DNA of 64,000 nt from Stutzerimonas stutzeri (GCF_002890895.1 NZ_POUL01000007.1:141859-205858), one strand, 5' to 3'; positions 54,665 to 63,652 are shown, numbered from the stretch's first letter. Notes: generated from the letters alone by a model not told the origin. A program made the numbers and translations.

Positions 54665-55189
54665 ATGTCGAACTATCGGCGCAGCACCGTGCCCGGCGGC
54701 ACCTGGTTCTTCACCCTGACCCTGGCCGACCGTCGCTCCCGGCTGTTGGTCGAGGAAATCGCGCTCCTTCGCCAAGCCTATGGCCAGACGCTGCAGGCCC
54801 GTCCCTTCCGCACCCTCGCCATTTGCATCCTGCCCGATCACCTCCATGCCATCTGGACATTGCCAGAAGGCGACGCTGACTACTCCGGCCGCTGGAGCCT
54901 GCTCAAGAGCACGTTTTCGCGACAGTTCCCGGCGAGCTTCCGGACCGCAAGCAAAACTCACAAGCGAGAAAAAGGTCTGTGGCAGCGCCGCTTTTGGGAA
55001 CACCAGATCCGCGACGCTACCGACCTGCAGCGGCATGTGGATTACGTCCACTTCAATCCGGTCAAGCACGGGCTAGTCAACAGCGTTGCGGACTGGCCGC
55101 ACTCGAGCTACCACAGGTATGTCGAAAAAGGGCTGCTGTCCCAGGATTGGGCTGGCAGTAATACGGCGATTGGCTCGTTCGGCGAATAA
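54665..55189 (+). CDS. REP-associated tyrosine transposase (RAYT, Y1/TnpA_REP)
   Basis: RAYTs are single-domain HUH-type endonucleases that act on REP sequences. The 174-residue protein has the His-hydrophobic-His motif in ILPDHLHAIWTLPEG and the catalytic Tyr candidate in HVDYVHFNPVKHGLV, with WPHSSYHRYVE at the C-terminus. It begins at ATG 54665 with GGAGG. REP hairpins sit directly upstream, as expected for the gene's own substrates. It is intact and appears domesticated (no inverted-repeat IS ends seen). Confidence 0.93.
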   Translation: MSNYRRSTVPGGTWFFTLTLADRRSRLLVEEIALLRQAYGQTLQARPFRTLAICILPDHLHAIWTLPEGDADYSGRWSLLKSTFSRQFPASFRTASKTHKREKGLWQRRFWEHQIRDATDLQRHVDYVHFNPVKHGLVNSVADWPHSSYHRYVEKGLLSQDWAGSNTAIGSFGE

Positions 55190-55231
55190 TTGGCGATACG
55201 AGTCCAGCCCCCGCATGCCGATCACACGCCC

Positions 55232-55696
55232 CTAGAACATGGTGTTGTCGTTCGCCGACTCGGCGGGCACGTCCTGAATCACGTCCCAATGTTCGACGAT
55301 AACGCCATCGTCGACCCGGAAGATGTCGACCACCGCCTGGCCGCGGTCCTCGGGGCCATTGGTTGAATGCACGTGCAGGTAGACCAGATCGCCGTCCGTC
55401 GCGCTACGCACGATACGAGCGCGTGATTGCGGGTTTTCTTTGAAGAGGCCGCTGAAGTAACCCACGAAGGGTGCCTTGCCGTCCGGCACGCCCGGGTTGT
55501 GCTGCGTGTAGTCATCGGCCACGACACGTGCGGCCTCTTCCACCTGATGCTTGTTGAAGAACTGGTCGTAGAACTCGACGACCAGGGTGCGATCGGCTTC
55601 CTCGGCCGCGAGATCCCGTGTGGATGGGCTGGCGGCGAAGATGGTGGTCGACAAAGCGGACAGCAGCGCGGCGGTCATCATAAGCGTACGAAGCAT
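55232..55696 (-). CDS. Exported NTF2/SnoaL-like protein
   Basis: This 154-residue protein has a signal peptide (MLRTLMMTAALLSALSTTIF, cleavage near FAAS) and a SnoaL-like domain (VVEFYDQFFNKHQVEEAARV, then DDYTQHNPGVPDGKAPFV, and VDIFRVDDGVIVEHWDVIQD). These small cone folds serve as enzymes or binding proteins; the substrate is unknown. The start is ATG 55696, with AAGGAAA upstream. It follows the broken oxidoreductase gene by 12 bases, so they were probably one unit. Confidence 0.85.
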   Translation of the reverse strand: MLRTLMMTAALLSALSTTIFAASPSTRDLAAEEADRTLVVEFYDQFFNKHQVEEAARVVADDYTQHNPGVPDGKAPFVGYFSGLFKENPQSRARIVRSATDGDLVYLHVHSTNGPEDRGQAVVDIFRVDDGVIVEHWDVIQDVPAESANDNTMF

Positions 55697-55708
55697 GAGC
55701 AAATTTCC

Positions 55709-56320
55709 TTAGTAACCGACGGTAAAACGCTGGCGCACATGCGCCGGGTGCTCGATCTCGTCGACCAGCGCTACGGCGTAGTCTTCGAATGAAATACGGC
55801 TGCCTTGCGCGTTGCTGAGCAGCGCATCTTTGCCAAGGCGAAACTGGCCCGTCCGCTCGCCTGGGACGAACTCGGCCGAAGGCGACAGAAAGGTCCATTC
55901 AAGCTCGGTCTCCTGCCTGAGCTGCTCGAGAAAGACCGCGCCGCCAGAGGCTTCAGCTTTGTAGGCTTCGGGAAAATCAGGCAGGTCGATAACGCGCCGA
56001 CCAGGCGCGACCTCCAGGCTGCCGGCTCCACCAACGACCAGATAACGCTTTACGCCAGAGGCGCGTACCGCCTCGATCAGGGTGTGCGGCTCGGACGAGG
56101 TGAAGTTGACCGCGCTGACGACGGCATCGTGACCGCGCAGCGCCGACGTCAGGCCCTACAGGTCTTGGGCGTCGCCCTTGACGGCGATGACGCCGGGCAG
56201 CTCGGCGATTCGCTCGGGATGGCGAGCAATCGCGGTCACGCGATGCCCGCGGTCGGTGAGCTCTCTGAGAATGCGCGAGCCGGCTGAGCCAGAGGCGCCA
56301 ATCAATGCGATATGGGACAC
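55709..56320 (-). pseudogene. NAD(P)-binding oxidoreductase interrupted by an in-frame amber stop
   Basis: From GTG 56320 (AAGGA upstream) the frame reads SHIALIGASGSAGSRILREL, a GxxGxxG Rossmann start of the NAD(P)H-binding YwnB/SDR-like family. TAG stops it at codon 55 (56158-56156, after KGDAQDL). The same frame then continues without a further stop for 148 codons with good family sequence (GHDAVVSAVNF, ASGVKRYLVVGGAGSLEV, WTFLSPSAEF) to TAA at 55711-55709. The only lesion is one codon, so it is recent or a sequencing error. It is divergent from an HxlR regulator, a common pairing. Confidence 0.85.
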
Positions 56321-56470
56321 GACGCAATCCTTTGTCTAGTTTATGGACCAGGTATGTTTTGTAGACCTTGGGTGCGAGCAATGCTACGTTTCGCCGCCTC
56401 GCCCCACAAGAAGTCAGGTTCGTGGTACCTGGTCACGCTGGGCTGACCTGCCTCGCCGACGGAGAACCCT

Positions 56471-56854
56471 ATGCTGCGCGATGAAGTCATTAACGCTGCC
56501 TTCGACCACCCCTGCCCGATCCGCGATGTGCTCGATCGCATAGGTGACCAATGGAGTTTTCTGGTGCTTGAAGCGCTGGCCGAACGCACGCTGCGCTTCA
56601 ATGAGCTCAGTCGTGAGATCGGTGATATCTCCAAACAGATGCTTTCGCGAACCCTCAAGCGGCTGGAGATGGAAGGGTTCGTGCACCGCACCCTGTACGC
56701 CGAGGTTCCTCCGCGGGTGGAGTACCAGCTGACGGACCTGGGCCGAGGGTTTCTGGTGCCCATGCAGGCGTTGGTGCAATGGGCCGATACCCACCACGCT
56801 CAGGTCTGCCAGTCACGTCGCGCGTATCGCTCAGCCGAAGGGGCTGTCGATTGA
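56471..56854 (+). CDS. HxlR family transcriptional regulator
   Basis: This 127-residue winged-helix protein has the HxlR signature: CPIRDVLDRIGDQWSFLVLE with the conserved Cys near the N-terminus, then LRFNELSREIGDISKQMLSR and YQLTDLGRGFLVPM. The Cys may sense reactive oxidants or electrophiles, as in relatives. It is divergent, across 150 bases, from the interrupted oxidoreductase, its likely target. Confidence 0.9.
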   Translation: MLRDEVINAAFDHPCPIRDVLDRIGDQWSFLVLEALAERTLRFNELSREIGDISKQMLSRTLKRLEMEGFVHRTLYAEVPPRVEYQLTDLGRGFLVPMQALVQWADTHHAQVCQSRRAYRSAEGAVD

Positions 56855-57001
56855 TGCCGCATCAGTGCCAAGCCCAAGACAGGTATCCCGAACAAACCAT
56901 TCCCCATCGATGACCAATATCAACCGGCTCGATTTCGACTGCGCCGTCTGAGCGCGTAGGATGCCCTGCACATCCCCAGTACCCACGCGAGGAGATTGTT
57001 C

Positions 57002-57844
57002 ATGCCCGATAGCACTTACGTACCGCCGAAAGTCTGGACCCACGACGCGCCCTCGGGTGGCAAGTTCGCCAGCATCAACGCCCCGACCGCCGGTGCGCGG
57101 GAGGAAAAGGCGTTGCCGGTGGGCAAGCATCCGCTGCAGCTCTACTCCCTGGCCACGCCTAACGGCGTGAAAGTCAGCATCATGCTCGAAGAGCTGCTCG
57201 CTCTCGGCCACAGCGGCGCGGAATACGACGCCTGGCTGATCAAGATCGGTGACGGCGACCAGTTCGGCAGCGGCTTTGTCGAGATCAACCCGAACTCCAA
57301 GATTCCAGCACTGGCCGATCACAGCGTCGACGGCGAACCGCTGCGGGTGTTCGAATCCGGTTCGATCCTGGTGTACCTGGCCGAGAAGTTCGGCGCCTTC
57401 CTGCCGACCGAAACCCGCGCGCGCACCGAAACGATGAACTGGCTGTTCTGGCAGATGGGCTCGGCGCCCTTCCTCGGCGGGGGCTTTGGCCACTTCTATG
57501 CCTACGCGCCGGAGAAGTACGAGTATCCGATCAACCGCTACGCGATGGAGGTCAAGCGCCAGCTCGACGTGCTGGATCGCCAACTGGCCGAAAACCGCTA
57601 CATTGCCGGCGACGACTACACCATTGCCGACATGGCCATCTGGCCCTGGTACGGCGGGCTGGTGCGCGGCGAGCTGTACAGTGCTGCCGAATTCCTCTCG
57701 GTGCAGGACTACAAACATGTGCAGCGCTGGGCCGCCGAACTGGCCGAGCGACCCGGCGTGATTCGCGGACGCAAGGTCAACCGCACCTGGGGCGATGAGT
57801 CGGAGCAAGCGGCCGAGCGCCATAGCGCAGCGGATCTCGACTGA
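57002..57844 (+). CDS. yghU: Glutathione S-transferase family protein, YghU type
   Basis: This 280-residue GST has a thioredoxin-type N-domain (HPLQLYSLATPNGVKVSIML, NPNSKIPALADHS, VFESGSILVYLAEKFG) and a helical C-domain (DDYTIADMAIWPWYGGLVRG). Length and the leading VPPKVWTHDAPSGGKFASIN match E. coli YghU, a GST that binds two glutathiones and reduces disulfides. ATG 57002 has GGAG eight bases upstream. No operon partner. Confidence 0.92.
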   Translation: MPDSTYVPPKVWTHDAPSGGKFASINAPTAGAREEKALPVGKHPLQLYSLATPNGVKVSIMLEELLALGHSGAEYDAWLIKIGDGDQFGSGFVEINPNSKIPALADHSVDGEPLRVFESGSILVYLAEKFGAFLPTETRARTETMNWLFWQMGSAPFLGGGFGHFYAYAPEKYEYPINRYAMEVKRQLDVLDRQLAENRYIAGDDYTIADMAIWPWYGGLVRGELYSAAEFLSVQDYKHVQRWAAELAERPGVIRGRKVNRTWGDESEQAAERHSAADLD

Positions 57845-58312
57845 GTCACCGGGCGCCAGACCCAGGACCTCTACGCGCGGCAAGCCCCACCGCGCGCATG
57901 CGGCCAGGGCGGATGCAACCTGATTGTTGGCAGGGTGTCTTGGCCTTCACCGCATGACCTCATACAACGCACCATCAGCGCAGGTCGAAACGTTCTGGCG
58001 CCGCCCCCGATAACACGGACGCTCCATTCTCCCAGCAGACCGATCACTGCAGACCCGGCCATCTGAACAAGGTGACGCCCCGCGGGCGCATCACGGCGAA
58101 GCCCCTCCCTGAAGATCTCCCGCCCGTTACGGCTTTGCGCCGCGCTGCCCCTCGACTTTTCTGAACTATGCCGCCCAGGCCAGACCAAATACTCATGAGC
58201 GCTGCTCCGAGGAGCGGATGAGCCGCCATCACTATGGCAGGTGTCCTCATCAGTCCCGGGATAAGCGCAGTGCTCGGATAACCCAGTTGTTCAACACAAC
58301 GCGAGGTGAACC
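57845..58312. other. 468-base gap without a recognisable gene
   Basis: Two overlapping minus-strand open frames cross this stretch but both translate to Arg/Gly/Ser-rich sequences without family resemblance or good ribosome sites. I see no strong terminator for yghU and no defined operator for the stress-type gene downstream, whose promoter should lie here. Confidence 0.4.
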
Positions 58313-59101
58313 ATGAAACACACACTAGTAGCGGCGTTTGCGACGTCGACCGATGCCAACCGTACCGTGGGCGACCTGATGTCGCGGGGCATCGCCCGGG
58401 AACAGATTCACTCAGTAGGTGCTGACAGCGCGAACATTCATGCCTACGACGCGCCCTACTCCACCGAAGGCGGCACCGTCGACCGCGAGCATCACGAGGG
58501 CAAGGTCGCGCACTTCTTCAAATCGTTGTTCGGCCATGAGCCGCACGAAGAACACCGTCGCCATGCCACCGCCTACCCGGAAGCCGTACGCCGAGGCTCG
58601 CTGGTGATCGCCGTCGACGTGCACGACGACGATCAACTGGTCCGTGCACGCGACGCCCTGGAGTACAACGGCGCGCTCAATATCGACGACAACGGCAACG
58701 GTGCGGGCGCAACCCCAGGCTATTCCGGCGCAACCAGCCCCTATGCCGGCGCCACCGGCGGCGACAGCCACTTGGACAAGCATTTCGCTGGGTCCGCCAG
58801 CCATGCAGGCCATTCAGCCGATACCCATCGCGATACAGGTGCCCCGGGTGCGGGAACAACCGATACAGCGGCAACAGGCCGTACGGCTGATACCCATGCA
58901 GGCTCCGGCGATACCGGCCGCTACGATGTGGGCACGGCGGCCAAACGGGCCGGCACGGATTACCCAGAGAACGCCGGCACCGCATCCCCGACTGGCGGCG
59001 GCCTGGCCGGCGAGACGGTCGGCACTCGCGACGCGACGGAAAGCCTGGACGCCACCCACGCGGGCACCTGCACAGACCGGATCTGCGTGATCAAGCGGTA
59101 A
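58313..59101 (+). CDS. General-stress-type protein with low-complexity C-terminal tail
   Basis: This 262-residue protein has an N-terminal domain of about 115 residues (TLVAAFATSTDANRTVGDLM, GSLVIAVDVHDDDQLVRARD) like the GSP17M/YflT-type general stress domain, with a His/Glu-rich segment (GHEPHEEHRRHATAYPE). The rest is low in complexity, rich in Gly, Ala, Thr, Asp and His, and probably disordered, ending with two Cys in GTCTDRICVIKR. There is no signal peptide. Function unknown; stress linkage is from the domain only. Confidence 0.78.
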   Translation: MKHTLVAAFATSTDANRTVGDLMSRGIAREQIHSVGADSANIHAYDAPYSTEGGTVDREHHEGKVAHFFKSLFGHEPHEEHRRHATAYPEAVRRGSLVIAVDVHDDDQLVRARDALEYNGALNIDDNGNGAGATPGYSGATSPYAGATGGDSHLDKHFAGSASHAGHSADTHRDTGAPGAGTTDTAATGRTADTHAGSGDTGRYDVGTAAKRAGTDYPENAGTASPTGGGLAGETVGTRDATESLDATHAGTCTDRICVIKR

Positions 59102-59129
59102 AACGGTTGACCGACCGGTGAGCGATCAA

Positions 59130-59156
59130 GGGCCGCAAGACGCGGCCCTTTTTTTT
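59130..59156 (+). terminator. Rho-independent terminator of the stress-type gene
   Basis: GGGCCGC (59130-59136), loop AAGAC, GCGGCCC (59142-59148), then eight T. It lies 28 bases after the stop codon. Confidence 0.9.
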
Positions 59157-59186
59157 GACCGGCTTCAGCGAGGCGCGTCCAGATCC

Positions 59187-59678
59187 TCAGTGCCCGTCCA
59201 GCGCGCGCCGCAACCCGGCATTGCCGATCGCCAGCGCCACGCAGTCTTCCGTCAGCCCTAACGCAGCATTGACATAAGGATTGGCCTGATAGGGTTTGCG
59301 CAGGTCGAGTCCAATCTTCGACGCGACCAGCGCGGCCGTTGCGCCAACCACTGCCGGAAGCCATATCGGTTGTCGCTGTGCGCTGGCCAGGGCTGCTGCG
59401 GTCACCCCGCCCGACAAGGCCCGAAACATCATCGATGGCAGGATGGTCCTGTCCGGCGCAAAGGGCATCTTGTCACCCACCAGTTCGCCCACCGCCATGG
59501 GTACAATAAATTGCTGCATACGATGCGAGGCCAGGGTGCGCGCCGGCTCGTTCGCCTCGTCGATGTCGTCCCGCGCGGCCAGTGCCCGGCTGGTCATGGT
59601 GGGGGCCAGGGTGCTGCGCATCCCTGTTACCAGGCCTAGCGCCAGCGCGCCCCACAAAACATTGCTCAGAGTGGTCAT
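59187..59678 (-). CDS. DUF4126 family membrane protein
   Basis: This 163-residue protein begins NVLWGALALGLVTGMRSTLA and has about four hydrophobic segments (PMAVGELVGDKMPFAPDR between them, then LPAVVGATAALVASKIGLDL), matching DUF4126. It should be an inner-membrane protein. The function is unknown. GGAGACA precedes ATG 59678. It converges with the stress-type gene. Confidence 0.8.
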   Translation of the reverse strand: MTTLSNVLWGALALGLVTGMRSTLAPTMTSRALAARDDIDEANEPARTLASHRMQQFIVPMAVGELVGDKMPFAPDRTILPSMMFRALSGGVTAAALASAQRQPIWLPAVVGATAALVASKIGLDLRKPYQANPYVNAALGLTEDCVALAIGNAGLRRALDGH

Positions 59679-59776
59679 GCGTGTGTCTCCCGGTGGCTTT
59701 TAGATGCGACCGGGTTAGCGCATCAGCCGTTCATGTCCATCTCCGAGCGGTCAGCTAGTCCCGCTCTGTGAGGTTG

Positions 59777-60460
59777 CTAGCCCTTGGCCGCTGCAAACTT
59801 CTCTACCCGTTTGGTTTCACCCGCCACGATCAGGATGTCGCCCGGGTGGATCAGGGTCTCAGGCTTGGCGTAGATGAAGTCTTCATGCGCCCGCTTCACC
59901 CCGACGATGGTGACGCCGTAGCGCTTGTGCACGCCGGCGTCCGCCAGGGTCTTGTCATGAATGTTGCGTGGCGCGTGCGTCGAGGCGATGGCAAACCCGT
60001 CGTCGAACTCGATGAACTCGAGCATCTTGCCGGTCACCAGATGCGCCACGCGCTCGCCCATGGAGGTTTCCGGATAGACGACGTGGTGGGCTCCGGTGCG
60101 CTCGAGGATCAGCCCGTGGCGCTTGCTCAAGGCCTTGGCCCAGATGTCCGGTACGCCGAGTTCCTGCAGCGCGAGGACGGTCAGCACGCTGGCTTCCAGG
60201 TCGGTGCCGATACTCACCACCACATGGCGGAACTGATCCACCCCGAGCTGGCGCAGGGCGCGGATGTCGGTCGCGTCGGCCTGCGCCACATGGGTCAGCT
60301 GGTCGACCCACTGCTGCACGTTGGCGCTGTTGCTGTCGATGCCCAGCACTTCGTGGCCCATGGACGTGAGCGAATCGGCAACCGCCGAGCCGAATCGCCC
60401 CAGGCCGATGACGGCGACACTGTCGTTCTCGAATGTCTTGCCGAACAGGTTATCCAACAA
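59777..60460 (-). CDS. ktrA: Ktr potassium system regulatory subunit (RCK protein KtrA/KtrC)
   Basis: This 227-residue cytoplasmic protein gates the KtrB channel through nucleotide binding. RCK_N has AVIGLGRFGSAVADSLTSMG and GIDSNSANVQ (adenine-binding Asp), and RCK_C follows (TLADAGVHKRYGVTIVGVKR, LIHPGDILIVAGETK). No ATG is available: the start must be TTG 60460 or the next TTG 60457, with GGAGG upstream. It overlaps the ktrB stop by 11 bases, so its translation is coupled. Confidence 0.92.
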   Translation of the reverse strand: MLDNLFGKTFENDSVAVIGLGRFGSAVADSLTSMGHEVLGIDSNSANVQQWVDQLTHVAQADATDIRALRQLGVDQFRHVVVSIGTDLEASVLTVLALQELGVPDIWAKALSKRHGLILERTGAHHVVYPETSMGERVAHLVTGKMLEFIEFDDGFAIASTHAPRNIHDKTLADAGVHKRYGVTIVGVKRAHEDFIYAKPETLIHPGDILIVAGETKRVEKFAAAKG

Positions 60461-61781
60461 TGGGGCGTTCCTCCGGATAGCGGTAATGTTTGGTCACGCT
60501 GCGCAGCGCAAGGGCCGTCGCCAGCGTAATGGTGCCGACCCGCCCGATGAACATCAGGGCGATGATCACCAGCTGGCCGGACGCGGGCAGATCGTCGGTG
60601 ATCCCGGTCGACAAACCGACCGTGGCGAACGCGGACACCGCCTCGAACAGCACCACGCCGAGCTCGTAGTCCGTCATGCTGAGCAGCAACATGGTGCCGA
60701 TACCCACAATGAGCGAGCTGAGAAACAGCACCGTCAGCGCCTGGCGTTGCGTGGCGTAAGAGATGCGCCGACGGAAGGCGACTGTGTCCTCATTGCCACG
60801 GATCTCGGCCCAGATGAAGAAGAACAGCAGGAAGAAGGTCGTCACCTTGATCCCGCCCGCTGTACTAGCGCTGCCGCCGCCGACAAACATCAGAAAGTAG
60901 TGAACGGCCAGCGTCTGCGCTTCGAACTGGCTGACGTCCAGGCTGTTGAAGCCCGCCGTGCGCGCCACCGCCGAGCTGAACAGGGCTGACAACAGCTTGT
61001 CACCCAGCGACATGCCGCCCAGCGTGCCGGGGTTGCCCCACTCGTAGAACAGAATCGCCAGCGTGCCGCCGAACAGGAGCACGGCCGAGCCCCAGAGCGT
61101 GATACGGGTGTGGATTGTCCAAGGCTTGCCGCGCTGGTCGCGGCGAAACTCGTAGAGCACCGGAAAGCCCAGGCCGCCGATGATCAGCGCAAGCATGATC
61201 GGCACCAGCACCACCGGGTCCGTTGCGAAGCGCATCAGGCTGTCGGAATAGGTCGAGAAACCGGCGTTGTTGAAGGCCGATACCGCGTGGAAAAGACCGT
61301 CCCAGAGCGCCTTCGGCCAAGGCACGTCATAGGTGAAGTGCAAATGGACGGTGAGAATGGCGGTCACGACCAGCTCAACACCGACCGTGACCAGCAGAAT
61401 CAGCCGCAGCACGCCGGTCACATCGCCGAGACCTAACGAGCGCGTCTCCTGCTGCGCGACCAGGCGGCTGCTGAGCTGTAAGCGGCGCTTGACCAACAGC
61501 CCGAGCAGGGTCGCGCCACTCATGATGCCGAAGCCACCCACCTGAAACAGCAGCAGGATCACGCACTGGCCGAAGAACGACCAATAGGTCGCCGTGTCCT
61601 GCACGATCAAACCTGTCACGCAGACGGCCGAAACTGCCGTGAACAGGGCCGTCAGCAATGACGCGCTTTCAGGCCCGGCGGTCGATACCGGCAACAGCAA
61701 GAGCACCGTGCCCAACAGGGTCGCAGCAAGAAAAGCGAGCGGAATGAGGCGAGCCGGTCGGCGAACTGCGTTGCTGAGCAA
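60450..61781 (-). CDS. ktrB: Ktr potassium transporter membrane subunit
   Basis: This 443-residue TrkH/KtrB-type protein imports K+ with Na+ dependence in known members. It has about ten helices with the four selectivity-filter repeats recognisable around FTAVSAVCVTGL, FHAVSAFNNAGF, SAVARTAGFNSLD and FEAVSAFATVGLSTG. I place the start at TTG 61781 (read MLSNAVRRPARLIP) with AAGGAA seven bases upstream; the frame opens 26 codons earlier, but that extension is not membrane-like. It forms an operon with ktrA. Confidence 0.92.
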   Translation of the reverse strand: MLSNAVRRPARLIPLAFLAATLLGTVLLLLPVSTAGPESASLLTALFTAVSAVCVTGLIVQDTATYWSFFGQCVILLLFQVGGFGIMSGATLLGLLVKRRLQLSSRLVAQQETRSLGLGDVTGVLRLILLVTVGVELVVTAILTVHLHFTYDVPWPKALWDGLFHAVSAFNNAGFSTYSDSLMRFATDPVVLVPIMLALIIGGLGFPVLYEFRRDQRGKPWTIHTRITLWGSAVLLFGGTLAILFYEWGNPGTLGGMSLGDKLLSALFSSAVARTAGFNSLDVSQFEAQTLAVHYFLMFVGGGSASTAGGIKVTTFFLLFFFIWAEIRGNEDTVAFRRRISYATQRQALTVLFLSSLIVGIGTMLLLSMTDYELGVVLFEAVSAFATVGLSTGITDDLPASGQLVIIALMFIGRVGTITLATALALRSVTKHYRYPEERPIVG

Positions 61782-62128
61782 AGTCGATTCCTTAGGTGTT
61801 CCCTTGGCTGCTGACGTTCGCGCAAAGCCTTGGCACGAGCCTCTACCTTGTGCGGCCACCCTCGATCAGTGGGCCGCGACAATAGCAAAAAGCATCGTGG
61901 CTGCGCTGCACAGCGCGGTTAGGCTGGCACGACGGATCTAGCGCCCTGATGCTCTATCGACAGGCCTTGTCCGCAGCTGTTCACCTGCAGCGCGGGGCAC
62001 TACCCGAGCCAACCGCACCTTGTTTCTTGCGAACCTCATCGGTTTCTTCAACCCAAGGGCGATCCATCATCGCCGCCGATTCAACCGGCACATGCAATCG
62101 ACGTTGCAGCTCCGGTTCTCGTCCGATC
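61782..62128. other. 347-base gap upstream of ktrB
   Basis: The gap holds the ktrB promoter region. A minus-strand frame within it ends in a short stretch (MMDRPWVEETDEVRKKQG) that reads somewhat like protein, but it has no ribosome site and no family I know. I do not call it a gene. Confidence 0.35.
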
Positions 62129-62157
62129 AAAAAAGGCGACCCGAAGGTCGCCTTTTT
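62129..62157. terminator. Bidirectional rho-independent terminator
   Basis: AGGCGACC (62134-62141), loop CGAA, GGTCGCCT (62146-62153), with T-tracts on both strands. It lies 16 bases after the DUF945 gene stop on the minus strand. Confidence 0.9.
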
Positions 62158-62173
62158 CACACGGTACGGGCCG

Positions 62174-63652
62174 TTACTGGCCGAGCAGGCCGGCGCCCAG
62201 TACCGAACCGAAGGCAAAGCCGATGAATTCCTGAACGCTCATATCTTGGCCATTCAAGGTCACCTTGTTGTCGGCGTAATGCAGTGAGCTGGCCAGGCGA
62301 TCGCCTTGCAGCTGGAACCAGCCCGCACCGAGTGCCATACCGCTGAACAACTCGGTCGTCAGGTCTACCTGCTGCTGCAACGCAGCCGGGTCGGCGCTGT
62401 ACTGCGGTTCGCGCTGAGCAATCAGGCTGGCAACATCGCGCACCAGGCCTTTATCGATGCCTGCTTCGGCTTTGAGCGACGCCAGCATGCTGGTGATCAT
62501 CGCATCAGGAGTAAAGGCTTCTGCTCTCGGGGCCTGCAGGTCGGCCACAACAGACAGGCGGGCCGCACCGTTAGCGGTCTCGAAGCCGAACTCGTCGAGC
62601 GCCAAGGTGGGCTTGTGCTCCAGCAGTTGCAGGGCAAGCGCTTGCAGCTCCTGCGGCTGAGCGTCGCTGATGCTGTCGAGTGCCTCCTGCGGGGTGGCAC
62701 CGCTGTCGAGGATCTGCTTGTAACTTTCCAGCAGTGCCTTGAGGCTGCTTTCGTCCAGATTGCGCAGGCTGAGGGCCAGCGCCAGGTTGCGGATGGACTG
62801 ACCATTGGCCCCCACCTCGCCAACGCGGTAGGCGATCGACTGGTCGAAGCCGCCGCTGCTTCGACTCGACACTTCATCAATGGAGGCTTTGTTGATGATT
62901 ACGGCAGAATTGTTGTCGGTCTGGATTTCCATGCGTTCGAGCGTAATGGCGGACGGGCCTTGGCCGAACCCGTTGACATAGTCGTGCTTGTCCACGGTCA
63001 TGCCGATACCGCTTAGCTTCACCCGCACCGGCTTGCCATCATCACGGCGTTGCAGGTTCATGTCGATTTCCGGCAGCTGACCTTCCAGGCGCACGGTAGT
63101 GGTTTCGTCGGCCACTTCGAAGTTCACGCTGCCAGCCGCAACGCGAACCGTGCCGTCTTCGTTCTCAAGATTGAGAGGCGCCGAGCGCAGCGCGCCTTGC
63201 TGGCTGCCGTCATAGCCGAAGGCGACGTCACCAACCAGGGGGTTTTCACCTGAAGCGGCCTCGAACAGCGCTTCGGTCTGCGCTGATCGCTCAAGACGGA
63301 AATGGCTCTGGGCCGCAACCGGCATCAGCTGCCCATTGGTCAGGCGTGAAACCGGAAACGGGCCATGCTCGATGCGGTCTTCCAACAGCACGGCGTATTG
63401 CCGGGGCTCGCCGTCGCTGTCCTGAACCTCGATGTCGACCTGATAGCGGGCGCTGCTGGAAAGCAGACCGCCTTCGAAACTGAGCATTTTGACGGCGACG
63501 TCGGCACCGGCTCCAACGCTCATCTCGCGCAACTGGATATTGGCCTGCTCGACGGCATCACGGGCAGTCGATTCAACCTGGGTGCTGGTGTAAACAGTGG
63601 CGCCGCCGACGAGGGCCAGTGGAATGGCAACGGCAAGTGCGATTTTTTTCAT
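62174..63652 (-). CDS. DUF945 (YdgA-like) exported protein
   Basis: This 492-residue protein has an N-terminal signal or anchor (MKKIALAVAIPLALVGGATV) and matches DUF945/YdgA: VKMLSFEGGLLSSSARYQVD, LLEDRIEHGPFPVSRLTNGQ, and a C-terminal glycine-rich GFAFGSVLGAGLLGQ. It is periplasmic or envelope-attached. The function is poorly known. It is a single gene with its own terminator. Confidence 0.88.
   Translation of the reverse strand: MKKIALAVAIPLALVGGATVYTSTQVESTARDAVEQANIQLREMSVGAGADVAVKMLSFEGGLLSSSARYQVDIEVQDSDGEPRQYAVLLEDRIEHGPFPVSRLTNGQLMPVAAQSHFRLERSAQTEALFEAASGENPLVGDVAFGYDGSQQGALRSAPLNLENEDGTVRVAAGSVNFEVADETTTVRLEGQLPEIDMNLQRRDDGKPVRVKLSGIGMTVDKHDYVNGFGQGPSAITLERMEIQTDNNSAVIINKASIDEVSSRSSGGFDQSIAYRVGEVGANGQSIRNLALALSLRNLDESSLKALLESYKQILDSGATPQEALDSISDAQPQELQALALQLLEHKPTLALDEFGFETANGAARLSVVADLQAPRAEAFTPDAMITSMLASLKAEAGIDKGLVRDVASLIAQREPQYSADPAALQQQVDLTTELFSGMALGAGWFQLQGDRLASSLHYADNKVTLNGQDMSVQEFIGFAFGSVLGAGLLGQ

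Noticed and set aside
55709..56320. Amber codon read as an amino acid (recoding)
   Set aside because: TAG serves as a normal stop in other genes of the window and no recoding element follows the codon; a point mutation or error is simpler.
61981..62217. Minus-strand 78-codon frame upstream of ktrB
   Set aside because: Part of it reads like protein, but it crosses a strong terminator and the end of the DUF945 gene and lacks a start signal.
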